From positions 1 to 9,513 of the forward strand of contig CAJOMY010000061.1 in NCBI GenBank assembly GCA_905235775.1: a stretch of 9,513 nt of DNA, given 5' to 3'. Of the stretch, positions 1 to 7,292 are shown piece by piece. The stretch comes from an uncultured Bacteroidales bacterium. GTDB lineage: Bacteria > Bacteroidota > Bacteroidia > Bacteroidales > UBA932. Made by a program: the position numbers and the translations under genes. Numbering within the stretch: position 1 is the first letter of the stretch; every line of letters begins with the position of its first letter. Below the pieces are notes generated by a model. The model was not told the origin of the DNA. It did not search any database and was given only the letters and a program-made list of their open reading frames with translations.

Positions 1-524
1 GCTTTGGGTTCGAGCGGGGAAATGAGGACCTTGCCGGAACACATGGCGGCGGCGCTCCTGAGCTCCTCGAACGAGACAGGGCCGATGATCACGTCGCTCT
101 CGTCGATGAGCGACTGCGGGACGGCCGTCTTGCTGTCGGCGGAGTCATAGACCTGCAGGTCGGCGCGCAGCCCGGAAGCTCCCAGGTCGCGGAGTGCCAG
201 CAGCACACCGCCGTAGAAGTCCAGGAAATTGTCGCTGGGCTTCTCGGCCGAAGCCTGCAGCGGCAGGACGAGCCCGATGCGGATCACGTCCGGAATGTCC
301 AGTACGAACACGTCCTCCCGCACGTCCGTCCCCGTCAGGAGACTGTCGGCGGTGGCGGTGGGGTCCGGCAGGGTCCGGACGCTGTCCGGGCGGAATTGCC
401 GCATGGAATCCACGGTGGTGGTATCGGCCCGCTGCTTTTTCTTGCCGGGAAACAGATACCATTGCGCACAGGCGTTGAGCGACAGGGCGCAGAGGAGGAG
501 TGCGAAAAAACTGAACTTCTTCAT
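1..524 (-). CDS. PBP1-type periplasmic ligand-binding protein, probable lipoprotein (C-terminus off window)
   Basis: Translating the minus strand from the ATG at 524 gives 174 residues with no stop before the window edge, so only the N-terminal part is present. It opens with a basic, hydrophobic export signal (MKKFSFFALLLCALSLNAC). LNAC at residues 16-19 could be a lipobox with Cys19 lipidated, but ACA-Q could also be a signal peptidase I site. A low-complexity Thr/Asp/Pro-rich linker follows to about residue 75. Then comes a type I periplasmic-binding fold: RIGLVLPLQ, the NFLDFYGGVLLALRDLGASG helix, and DVIIGPVSFEEL. This resembles the Bacteroidota proteins annotated as amino-acid ABC transporter substrate-binding or LysM/PBP1 proteins (inference from remembered families). 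No LysM domain is visible in this part. The start lies 4 bases after the glycosyltransferase stop, so the two are probably co-transcribed. The ligand cannot be told. Confidence 0.75.
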   Translation of the reverse strand, partial: MKKFSFFALLLCALSLNACAQWYLFPGKKKQRADTTTVDSMRQFRPDSVRTLPDPTATADSLLTGTDVREDVFVLDIPDVIRIGLVLPLQASAEKPSDNFLDFYGGVLLALRDLGASGLRADLQVYDSADSKTAVPQSLIDESDVIIGPVSFEELRSAAAMCSGKVLISPLEPK

Positions 525-528
525 AATC

Positions 529-1653
529 TTATCGTATGCTTTCAGCGAAAGCGGTCAAATCATGTGCAAAGCGGCTCCAGGAGAGCCGTTTCCGCTCGGC
601 GTCCATGCCTTCGCGGAGTCGGGCCTGCAGCCCGGGGTCGTCGAAGTAGCGCCGGACGGCCTCGGCGACGCCCTCCGGCGTGCCTTCTTCACAGACAATA
701 CCCGTGCCGCCCTGGCCGACGGTTTCCCGGAGGCCGCCCACATCCGTGACCACCATCGGCACGTCGAAGTGGCAGGACACCGAGCTGATGCCGCTCTGGG
801 TGGCGCTGCGGTAGGGGAGGACGGTCAGATCCGCCGCCGAGAAGAAATACTTGACCCTGGCGTCCCGGATGTACTCCGGGAAGACATGGACATCCTGCGG
901 GGCGCGGCCGCCGTCGATGAGCCGCTGATATTTGTCGAAAGGGCCGTAGGGCTCTCCGGCGATGACGAGCTGGTAGCGTCCGTCCAGCAGGTCGAAGGCC
1001 TGCAGGAGAATGTCCAGCCCCTTGTATTCCCGGATCAGCCCGAAGAAAAGCAGCGTCCGGCGCCCGGCGGTCAGGCCGAGGCGGCGCTCCGCTTCCTCGC
1101 GGGGTAGCCTCTTCCCGAAGTGGGTGTAGATGGGATGGGGCAGAACGGTGTGCGGAATGTCGGCGCGCAGCTCCAGCAGGTCGCGCCCGACTTCGTCGCA
1201 GAGGGTCACGGCGCCGTCCAGGCTGCGCAGGAACCGGCGGGTGAGCGGCGCATCGAACCAGTGCCGTTCGTGCGGGATGACGTTGTCCAGAATGCCGATC
1301 ACCTTGCAGCCGGGGGCCATCCTGCGGGCCACGGCGCCCAGGGACGGGGCAAACCAGGACATCCAGTAGCGCATCAGCAGCAGGTCCGGACTCCACTCGC
1401 GGATGGCCCGGGCCGTGCGGCTCCAGGACAAAGGATCAGCCGTATCCAGCAAGGCTTCCGCCTCGACGGGTACGGCTTCATCTTCCGGGGTGACGTATTG
1501 CGTCTTGCCAGGGAACAGGAAATCGGGATACTGTCTGCAGAAATTGAATGCGCGGACATCGTGTGTTTTGCCCAGCTCCTCGAAAAGGTTGGCGTTGAAC
1601 TGGGCGATCCCTCCGCGGTAAGGGTAGAAGCAGGACAGTATGGCGATTTTCAA
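529..1653 (-). CDS. GT4-like glycosyltransferase (GT-B fold)
   Basis: This 374-residue protein is the usual length for a GT-B glycosyltransferase. The N-terminal Rossmann half starts KIAILSCFYPYRGGIAQF with the glycine-rich acceptor-side loop. NVIPHE near residue 150 is typical of this subgroup. The C-terminal half holds LLFFGLIREYKGLDILLQAF, with the conserved Arg and Lys that contact the donor phosphate, and then the nucleotide-sugar pocket. The usual EX7E donor motif is not recognisable: the segment reads SATQSGISSVSCHFDVP before the VVTDVGGLRE strand, which suggests a subfamily without the canonical acidic pair. The start is TTG (1653-1651), chosen because the residues that follow match the family N-terminus exactly and no upstream ATG fits; it lies 3 bases after the upstream ompH-like stop. 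It probably transfers a sugar from a nucleotide-activated donor to an envelope glycan or lipid. Donor and acceptor are unknown. Confidence 0.85.
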   Translation of the reverse strand: MKIAILSCFYPYRGGIAQFNANLFEELGKTHDVRAFNFCRQYPDFLFPGKTQYVTPEDEAVPVEAEALLDTADPLSWSRTARAIREWSPDLLLMRYWMSWFAPSLGAVARRMAPGCKVIGILDNVIPHERHWFDAPLTRRFLRSLDGAVTLCDEVGRDLLELRADIPHTVLPHPIYTHFGKRLPREEAERRLGLTAGRRTLLFFGLIREYKGLDILLQAFDLLDGRYQLVIAGEPYGPFDKYQRLIDGGRAPQDVHVFPEYIRDARVKYFFSAADLTVLPYRSATQSGISSVSCHFDVPMVVTDVGGLRETVGQGGTGIVCEEGTPEGVAEAVRRYFDDPGLQARLREGMDAERKRLSWSRFAHDLTAFAESIR

Positions 1654-1656
1654 CCC

Positions 1657-2271
1657 TTATTCGCTTTTGCCCTTCTCCTTGACGTAGGCGGCGTTGAGAC
1701 CTTCGATCAGGGCATCGGTGATATCGAGGGCGGCATCTCCGGTCACGACCGGCATCGGCAGGATGTCTCCCTGGGAGGCGAGGATCATGGCATAGCCCCG
1801 GGTCTCGTTGTATTCCTTCACGAAGTTGTCGATGGCGTCGGAGATCTGGTTCAGCATGACCTGCTGCTCCTCGAGGATCTCCTGCTGCTTCTGCTGGGCG
1901 TAGGTCTGGAAGTTGGCTTCCTGCTCCTGCAGCTTCTGGTACTGCACCTGCGCGGTGGACTGCGTCATCAGGCCCTTGTTCATCTTGTCCTGGAAGGAAG
2001 CGGCGTCCTTCTGGAGCTTGTTCTGGCGGCGGGTGACCTCCTGGTTGATGCTGTTGACCTTGGTCTCGACGACGCTGCGCAGGTCGTTGGCCATGTCATA
2101 TTCCTGCAGGACGCGGTCCAGGTTGAAATAGACGATGGCGCCCGGCTGGACTTCGGTCGCAGTCTGTGCGGCGGCGGGCTTCTTGTCGCCGCCCCGGGTG
2201 AAGGTGACGATGGCCAGGGCGATCACGCCGACGAGGGCGATGATGCTGAGGATAAGCGGTAATTTCTTCAT
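1657..2271 (-). CDS. OmpH/Skp family periplasmic chaperone-like protein, membrane-anchored
   Basis: This 204-residue protein has the OmpH/Skp layout. Residues 5-24 form one uncleaved-looking hydrophobic segment, followed by an Ala/Lys-rich linker. A beta strand (AIVYFNLDRVLQEYD) starts the domain. A long Gln/Glu/Lys-rich coiled-coil hairpin spans roughly residues 60-150, and the closing strand and C-terminal helix follow (YAMILASQGD, then ALDITDALIEGLN, a motif common in Bacteroidota OmpH proteins). Skp-type trimers hold unfolded outer-membrane proteins in the periplasm and pass them to the BAM complex. No clear signal peptidase site follows the hydrophobic segment, so it may stay tethered to the inner membrane. 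It heads the tight cluster with the glycosyltransferase and binding protein. A second OmpH paralogue lies at 7293-7853. Confidence 0.85.
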   Translation of the reverse strand: MKKLPLILSIIALVGVIALAIVTFTRGGDKKPAAAQTATEVQPGAIVYFNLDRVLQEYDMANDLRSVVETKVNSINQEVTRRQNKLQKDAASFQDKMNKGLMTQSTAQVQYQKLQEQEANFQTYAQQKQQEILEEQQVMLNQISDAIDNFVKEYNETRGYAMILASQGDILPMPVVTGDAALDITDALIEGLNAAYVKEKGKSE

Positions 2272-2302
2272 GGTATCAGTTGTTGTTTATTTCCAAAGTG
2301 TG

Positions 2303-2336
2303 CAAAAATACTCAAAAATTCTGAATCCGCGACAAA
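2303..2336 (-). promoter_or_regulatory. Bacteroidota-type promoter for the ompH-glycosyltransferase-lipoprotein cluster
   Basis: On the minus strand TATTTTTG (2310-2303) matches the Bacteroidota -7 element TAnnTTTG exactly. A TTTG box (2336-2333) lies 22 bases upstream, slightly beyond the usual 19-21 base spacing. The predicted transcript would start near 2296 and leave about 25 bases before the ATG at 2271. The upstream box lies inside the 3' end of pdxJ. Identified by motif match only. Confidence 0.55.
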
Positions 2337-3031
2337 TATTCCCGGATAGTTGTCTCCAGTCCCAGGTAGAGGGCGTCGCAGACGAGGGCGTGCCCGATGC
2401 TGACTTCGTCCGTCCAGGGAATGGTGTGGATGAAGAAGGCGAGGTTCTCCAGGGAAAGGTCGTGGCCGGCATTGAGGCCGAGTCCCAGGTCGCGCGCCGC
2501 CCGGGCCGTTTCCAGATAGGGGGCGACGGCTTTCCAGCGGTCCTCCGCATAGGCGGCGGCGTAGCCGGCGGTATATAGCTCCACGCGGTCGGCGCCGCAC
2601 TTGAAGGCGCCTTCGGCCATCCGCGGGTCGGGATCGATGAAGATGGAGGTGCGGATGCCGCGTTCCTTGAACGAGGCGCAAGTCCGCTTCAGGAAGGCAT
2701 GGTTGCGGACGGTGTCCCAGCCGGCGTTGGACGTGATGGCGTCGGGGGCGTCCGGCACCAGGGTCACCTGGTCGGGCACGACCTCGCAGACCAGGGCGGT
2801 GAAGGAGCCGGTCGGATTGCCTTCGATGTTGAATTCGGTGCCCAGGGCGGGACGCAGGGCGCGCACGTCGCTGTAGCGGATGTGCCGCTCGTCCGGACGG
2901 GGGTGGACGGTGATTCCCTCGGCACCGAAACGTTCGATGTCGAGCGCGGCCTTGAGTACGTCCGGCGTGTTGCCGCCGCGGGCGTTGCGCAGGGTGGCGA
3001 TTTTGTTGATATTGACGCTCAGTCTAGTCAT
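2312..3031 (-). CDS. pdxJ: Pyridoxine 5'-phosphate synthase PdxJ
   Basis: PdxJ condenses 1-deoxy-D-xylulose 5-phosphate with 3-amino-2-oxopropyl phosphate to make pyridoxine 5'-phosphate, the ring-closing step of the DXP-dependent vitamin B6 pathway, in the cytoplasm. The 239-residue length is standard for this TIM-barrel family. Hallmarks in order are NINKIATLRNARG (Asn7 and the 13-18 loop), TVHPRPDERHI with His43, Arg45 and His50, FNIEGNPT with Glu70, SIFIDPD around residue 133, NAGHDL with His190, and IGHAL around His214. Lys10 replaces the His of the E. coli enzyme (NIDHIATLRN), which I recall as usual in Bacteroidota. The ATG at 3031 places Asn7 where expected. It is transcribed divergently from nadK, so two cofactor genes share one control region. 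Confidence 0.97.
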   Translation of the reverse strand: MTRLSVNINKIATLRNARGGNTPDVLKAALDIERFGAEGITVHPRPDERHIRYSDVRALRPALGTEFNIEGNPTGSFTALVCEVVPDQVTLVPDAPDAITSNAGWDTVRNHAFLKRTCASFKERGIRTSIFIDPDPRMAEGAFKCGADRVELYTAGYAAAYAEDRWKAVAPYLETARAARDLGLGLNAGHDLSLENLAFFIHTIPWTDEVSIGHALVCDALYLGLETTIREYLSRIQNF

Positions 3032-3053
3032 TTTATTGTGGGTTACTCGCTCA

Positions 3054-3086
3054 CAAAAGTAAGCATTTCTGTAGAAATATTGTAAA
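3054..3086 (-). promoter_or_regulatory. Bacteroidota-type promoter for pdxJ
   Basis: The minus strand carries TACTTTTG at 3061-3054, an exact TAnnTTTG element. A TTTA box (3086-3083), one base off TTTG, lies 21 bases upstream. The predicted transcription start is near 3047, giving a leader of about 16 bases before the pdxJ ATG at 3031. The surrounding 3032-3110 region is far more AT-rich than the flanking genes, as expected for a divergent promoter. Confidence 0.55.
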
Positions 3087-3094
3087 TTAAATGC

Positions 3095-3102
3095 TAAATT
3101 TG
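3095..3102 (+). promoter_or_regulatory. Candidate -7 element upstream of nadK
   Basis: TAAATTTG fits TAnnTTTG exactly but lies only 8 bases before the nadK ATG at 3111, so transcription from it would be leaderless or nearly so. No TTTG box occurs at the usual distance. The closest candidates are ATTG at 3079-3082 (too near) and TTTCTG at 3066-3071 (slightly too far). It could be a chance match in AT-rich sequence. Confidence 0.3.
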
Positions 3103-3110
3103 GAGCCCGA

Positions 3111-3938
3111 ATGAAACTGGCCTGCTATATCAAGAAGGACCGGCTCCGGGGGGACTCCCGCGTGGAGGCTCTTCTGGAGCGGCTCTGCGCCTCCGGACAC
3201 CGGCTGAACACCGTGTCCCGGACGTCCGACTTCCTCCCGGAAACGGACGCGCTGCTGAGTCTGGGCGGCGACGGGACCTTCCTGTCGGCGGCCCGGTTGG
3301 CCGTCCCCGCGGGCGTGCCTGTGCTCGGGGTCAATTTCGGCCGCCTCGGCTTCCTGTCCGAGAACGACCCGGACCGGGTCGCGGAAGCACTCTCGGCCGG
3401 CGATTTCCGGATCGAGGAGCGCGAGTTGCTGCAGGTCGGCTGTCCTGACCTGCCGGGCGAAACGTTCTGGCCCTATGCGCTGAACGAGATGAGCGTCTCG
3501 CGTGTGAGCGCTTCGATGCTCGGCGTGGACGTGGACGTGGACGGGGAGCGGCTGCCGACCTATTGGGCGGACGGCCTGCTGGTGGCCACGAGCTCCGGCT
3601 CCACGGCCTACAGCCTGAGTGTCGGCGGTCCGATCTGCCTGCCGGAGACCAAAGTTTTCATCGTGGCTCCGATCTCGCCGCACAACCTCAACGTGCGTCC
3701 GCTCATCGTGCCCGAGACGTCCCGGCTGACGATTACGCTCCGCTCGCGCGACGACCGGGCGCTCCTGTCGGTGGACAACCGCAATTGCGCGGTCCCGGCC
3801 GGGGCCCGGATTGAAGTCTGTGCCGCCCCGATGCGCCTGCGGCGCCTGCGGCTCGGACAGTCCAATTTCATCAACGCCCTGCGAACCCGCCTGCTCTGGG
3901 GCGAAGACGTCAGGAACAGCAGCAACCACGACGAATGA
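3111..3938 (+). CDS. nadK: NAD kinase
   Basis: This enzyme phosphorylates NAD at the 2'-hydroxyl of its adenosine ribose to form NADP, the only de novo route to NADP(H). The 275 residues contain the family signatures. GGDGTFL is at 52-58, with Asp54 the presumed general base. GVNFGRLGFL follows at 73-82. Asn125-Glu126 (ALNEMSV) bind NAD. The long glycine-rich motif from Asp154 to Tyr167 (DGLLVATSSGSTAY) leads into SVGGP, and PISPHNLNVRPLIVP marks the C-terminal domain. The N-terminus is short, going directly from MKLACYIKKD into the Rossmann-like domain, so the ATG at 3111 is the natural start. Its TGA overlaps the uppS ATG by 4 bases, so the two are translationally coupled. Confidence 0.96.
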   Translation: MKLACYIKKDRLRGDSRVEALLERLCASGHRLNTVSRTSDFLPETDALLSLGGDGTFLSAARLAVPAGVPVLGVNFGRLGFLSENDPDRVAEALSAGDFRIEERELLQVGCPDLPGETFWPYALNEMSVSRVSASMLGVDVDVDGERLPTYWADGLLVATSSGSTAYSLSVGGPICLPETKVFIVAPISPHNLNVRPLIVPETSRLTITLRSRDDRALLSVDNRNCAVPAGARIEVCAAPMRLRRLRLGQSNFINALRTRLLWGEDVRNSSNHDE

Positions 3939-4654
3939 CAGCATCTATGCAAGCACCGGACAAACTTCCGACACACGTGTCCATCATCATGGACGGCAAC
4001 GGCCGCTGGGCCAGGGAACGGGGAAAAGAAAGGGTATATGGACATTTCGAAGGGGTCGAGAGCGTCCGTGCCGTGATGGAAGCGGCCGTGGACTGGAAAA
4101 TCCCATACGTGTCTTTTTTCGCTTTTTCGGAGGAAAACTGGGGCCGTCCGGACGCCGAGGTGCAGACCCTGATGGAACTGATGGGCCGCGCCATGCTCGG
4201 CGAACTCGACAACTTCCAGGAACATGACGTGCGGTTCATGGTGCTGGGCAACCGCGCCCGCCTGTCCGACGCGCTCAACGCCGATATCGACAGGGTGGTG
4301 TCCGCCACGGCCGCCAATACGGGGCTCACGATGATCCTCTTCCTGAGCTACAGCGGCCGCTGGGATATCCTGCAGGCGGCGGAAAAGATGGCACACGATT
4401 TGATTGAACATCCCGGGCACCCGGTGCGGCCGGAAGATTTCAGCCGTTGCCTCGTGACCGCGGACATCCCGGATCCGGACTTGCTGATCCGCACCTCGGG
4501 GGAACAGAGAATCAGCAATTACCTGCTTTGGCAGACGGCATACACCGAGTTTGTATTTACCGATACGCTCTGGCCCGACTTCCGCAAGGAAGCCTTCCGG
4601 GATGCGTTGATGCAGTATGCGGCGCGGGACCGGCGTTTCGGAAAAATCAAATAA
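3935..4654 (+). CDS. uppS: Undecaprenyl diphosphate synthase (isoprenyl transferase)
   Basis: This cis-prenyltransferase adds isopentenyl units to farnesyl diphosphate to make the C55 carrier lipid used for peptidoglycan and surface glycans; it is cytosolic and membrane-associated. The 239 residues hold the full set of signatures. IIMDGNGRWA has the catalytic Asp20. FFAFSEENWGRP spans 61-72, where the usual Ser-Ser-Glu reads Ser-Glu-Glu. DLLIRTSGEQRISNYLLWQ has Arg186, Ser188 and Arg192 for the isopentenyl diphosphate phosphates. TEFVFTDTLWPDF closes the motif set. The start ATG overlaps the nadK stop (ATGA). Met5 is an alternative start, but Met1 keeps the overlap and a normal length. The gene is followed by bamA, a neighbour pair common in many phyla. 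Confidence 0.97.
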   Translation: MTASMQAPDKLPTHVSIIMDGNGRWARERGKERVYGHFEGVESVRAVMEAAVDWKIPYVSFFAFSEENWGRPDAEVQTLMELMGRAMLGELDNFQEHDVRFMVLGNRARLSDALNADIDRVVSATAANTGLTMILFLSYSGRWDILQAAEKMAHDLIEHPGHPVRPEDFSRCLVTADIPDPDLLIRTSGEQRISNYLLWQTAYTEFVFTDTLWPDFRKEAFRDALMQYAARDRRFGKIK

Positions 4655-4667
4655 TTGGGTATATTTG
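4636..4667 (+). promoter_or_regulatory. Bacteroidota-type promoter for bamA, overlapping the uppS 3' end
   Basis: TATATTTG at 4660-4667 matches TAnnTTTG exactly. TTTC at 4636-4639, one base off TTTG, sits 20 bases upstream inside the last codons of uppS. Transcription would begin near 4673, just before the bamA ATG at 4680. bamA could therefore be expressed both from the nadK-uppS transcript and from its own promoter. Motif match only. Confidence 0.5.
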
Positions 4668-4679
4668 CACATTTATCGA

Positions 4680-7259
4680 ATGAAAATGAAAATAGGACGG
4701 ATTCTGACCCTTCTGACGCTGCTGCTTGCACCGGTGATTTCCCGGGCGCAGGACGGCGGGGCGGAAGTGGACTACAACCATCCGCAGAAATATATCATCG
4801 CGGGGATTTCGGTCGAGGGAAACACGGTCTTCAGTGACCAGCAGATCATCAATCAGACCGGCATGCACGAGGGGATGGAAGTGACCGTCCCGAGCGACGA
4901 CATTTCCAGCGTGGTCCGGCGCCTGTTCCAGCAACGCTACTTCGAGGATGTGTCCGTCGAGATCGACAGCCTGAGCGCCCGGCGCGATTCCGCCTGGTTC
5001 AAGATCCGCGTCCTGGAGCGGCCCCGCGTGTCCCGCTGGTCTTTCAGCGGGGTGAAGTCGGGCGAGCGCAAGGATCTCGAGGAGCGGCTGAACCTCCGGC
5101 GTGGCGGCGAGTTCTCCGAATATGTGGAAAAGACCTCCTCCGACATCATCAAGCGCTACTTCGCCGAGAAGGGCTTCCTGCTCTGCGAGGTCAAAGCCGA
5201 GGTGCAGCGCGATACCATGGTCAGGAACGCCATCCGCGTCAACTTCGCCGTGGACAAGGGCCAGAAGGTCCGCATCAAGGAAATCAACTTCATCGGCAAC
5301 GAGCACATCAAGGATTTCAAGCTGGCACGCTCGATGAAGAAGACCAAGTCCAACAAGATCTACAACTTTTTCCATAGCAAAAAGTTCAACGAGAAAGAAT
5401 ACCGCAACGACAAGAAGCTGGCCGTGAGCGCCTTCAATGAGGCGGGCTACCGCGACGCCCGGCTCGTGCGCGACTCCATCTACTACGTGGAGCCGGGCCG
5501 GCTCGGCATCGACCTCGTGTTCGAGGAGGGCGACAAATATTACTTCCGGGACGTGACCTGGACCGGCAACTCCGTGTACGCTTCGAACACGTTGAATGAG
5601 GTGCTCGGCATCAGCAAGGGCGACGTGTACGACGTGGTCACGATGGAGAAGCGACTCTACGGCGGCGGCAAGCAGAATGAGCTGGACATCACCAAGCTAT
5701 ACCGGGACAACGGTTTCCTTTTCTTCCAGATCAACCCCGTCGAGACCAATATCCAGAACGACTCCGTGGACGTGGAGCTCCGGATTTCCGAGGGCAAGCA
5801 GGCCACGCTCAACAACATCATCATCAACGGCAACGACCTGACCAACGAAAAGGTCGTCCGCCGGCAGCTCTTCACCCGTCCGGGCTACCTGTTCAGCCAG
5901 TCCGACTTCGAGCGGTCCATCCGCGAAATTGCCTCGCTGGGCCAGTTCGACCCGGAAGCGATCATGAAGGAAGGAGGCTACAGCGTCATCCCCAACCAGC
6001 TCGACAACACGGTGGACCTGGTTTACAACGTCACCGAGAAACCGTCCTCCCAGCTGGAAGTTTCCGGCGGCTGGGGCGGCCGGACCTTCGTGGCGACCGT
6101 GGGTGTAGCGTTCAACAACTTCTCCACGCACCGCCTGTTTGACAAGGGGGCGTGGCGGCCGGTCCCGCTCGGCGACGCACAGAACCTCGCTTTCCGTTTC
6201 CAGACCAACGGTACGTATTACACCGCCCTCACGGCGAGTTTCACGGAACCCTGGCTCTTCGGCAAGAAGCCTACGTCGCTCAGTCTGAGCGCCTATTTTA
6301 CCCGCCAGACGAACTCCTACCTTGCGCTCAACATTCTCAGCCACGACCGTGAGATGCAGGTGTATGGTTTTTCCGCCTCGCTGGGTTCGCGTCTGAAATG
6401 GCCGGACAATTATTTCGTCCTCTACAACGGTCTCAACTGGCAGACTTACAACCTGAACAACTGGTACTCCGGCTACTTCATCATCGACGACGGCGTCACG
6501 CACAACATCAACTATACGATCAGCCTGATCCGCAACTCCACCGACCAGCAGATCTACCCGCGCATGGGCTCGGAATTCGCCTTCTCGCTGCAGCTGACCC
6601 CGCCCTTCTCCCTGTTCCGCAAGTATGATTTCGACGAGAACGGCAACAAGGTGCCCGTCAAGAGCTGGAAAGACGTCAACTACGACAACTGGGCCGGCCG
6701 CGACCGCTACAAGTGGATCGAATACCACAAGTGGAAGTTCTCCGCGACCACCTACAGCCGGCTCATCGGAGACCTCGTGCTGATGACGCGCGCACAGTTC
6801 GGCTATCTGGGCTATTACAACCGCAAATGGGGCTACTCCCCGTTCGAGAGTTTTCTCGTGGGCGGCGACGGCATGTCGGGCTACTACTCCTATGGAACGG
6901 AGGTGATTGCGTTGCGCGGCTATGAGAACAATTCCCTCACGCCGACCCTGCCGTCGCAGTACAATTCGAACGGCTTCGCCTATGCCGGCAATGTCTATGA
7001 CAAGTTCACCGTGGAGCTGCGCTATCCGGTGATCCTGCAACCTTCTTCCACCATTTACGCGCTGGCGTTCCTGGAGGGTGGCAACTGCTGGTCCGACATC
7101 CGGGAGTTCAATCCTTTTCAGATCAAACGCAGCGCTGGCGTGGGAGTTCGCATCTTCTTACCGATGGTGGGCCTGCTCGGCGTCGACTGGGGCTACGGAT
7201 TTGACGGGCCGGAAGGGTCGAAGAGCCAGTTCCACTTCGTGATCGGACAACAGTTTTAA
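4680..7259 (+). CDS. bamA: Outer-membrane protein assembly factor BamA
   Basis: BamA is the core of the BAM complex, which folds and inserts beta-barrel proteins into the outer membrane. From the ATG at 4680 the protein has 859 residues. The frame stays open upstream to 4617 inside uppS, but 4680 is preferred because it begins directly with a signal peptide (hydrophobic residues 8-20, SRA cleavage before Gln24) and sits just after a promoter-like element. Five POTRA repeats run from about residue 37 to 440; the first begins IIAGISVEGNTVFSDQQI and later ones contain INFIGNEHI and IIINGNDLT. The beta-barrel (Omp85/bacterial surface antigen domain) fills about 450-859. It contains the loop-6 Arg-Gly-Tyr motif at 746-748 (LRGYENNSLTP) and ends in an aromatic beta-signal (IGQQF). 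The length is usual for Bacteroidota BamA. It precedes an ompH-like chaperone gene by 33 bases. Confidence 0.96.
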   Translation: MKMKIGRILTLLTLLLAPVISRAQDGGAEVDYNHPQKYIIAGISVEGNTVFSDQQIINQTGMHEGMEVTVPSDDISSVVRRLFQQRYFEDVSVEIDSLSARRDSAWFKIRVLERPRVSRWSFSGVKSGERKDLEERLNLRRGGEFSEYVEKTSSDIIKRYFAEKGFLLCEVKAEVQRDTMVRNAIRVNFAVDKGQKVRIKEINFIGNEHIKDFKLARSMKKTKSNKIYNFFHSKKFNEKEYRNDKKLAVSAFNEAGYRDARLVRDSIYYVEPGRLGIDLVFEEGDKYYFRDVTWTGNSVYASNTLNEVLGISKGDVYDVVTMEKRLYGGGKQNELDITKLYRDNGFLFFQINPVETNIQNDSVDVELRISEGKQATLNNIIINGNDLTNEKVVRRQLFTRPGYLFSQSDFERSIREIASLGQFDPEAIMKEGGYSVIPNQLDNTVDLVYNVTEKPSSQLEVSGGWGGRTFVATVGVAFNNFSTHRLFDKGAWRPVPLGDAQNLAFRFQTNGTYYTALTASFTEPWLFGKKPTSLSLSAYFTRQTNSYLALNILSHDREMQVYGFSASLGSRLKWPDNYFVLYNGLNWQTYNLNNWYSGYFIIDDGVTHNINYTISLIRNSTDQQIYPRMGSEFAFSLQLTPPFSLFRKYDFDENGNKVPVKSWKDVNYDNWAGRDRYKWIEYHKWKFSATTYSRLIGDLVLMTRAQFGYLGYYNRKWGYSPFESFLVGGDGMSGYYSYGTEVIALRGYENNSLTPTLPSQYNSNGFAYAGNVYDKFTVELRYPVILQPSSTIYALAFLEGGNCWSDIREFNPFQIKRSAGVGVRIFLPMVGLLGVDWGYGFDGPEGSKSQFHFVIGQQF

Positions 7260-7292
7260 CGAAAGTTGACAACATTTTAATTTTACTTTGAT

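Noticed and set aside
1120..2262. A 380-codon plus-strand open frame opposite the glycosyltransferase and ompH-like genes
   Set aside because: It spans two well-supported minus-strand genes. Its Leu/Val/Asp runs mirror the Gln/Lys-rich coiled coil of the ompH-like gene read backwards.
3608..4672. A 354-codon minus-strand open frame opposite nadK and uppS
   Set aside because: It is antisense to two genes with complete catalytic motifs and has no recognisable protein features.
4617..4679. An earlier bamA start at 4617 inside uppS
   Set aside because: It would place 21 mostly polar residues before the signal peptide and upstream of the likely promoter. The ATG at 4680 begins directly with a normal signal peptide.
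5697..7040. A 447-codon open frame on the minus strand opposite bamA
   Set aside because: It lies wholly antisense to a gene with clear POTRA and barrel motifs. Its composition (Arg/Val/Glu-rich, no recognisable domain) is what GC-rich codon bias on the opposite strand produces.
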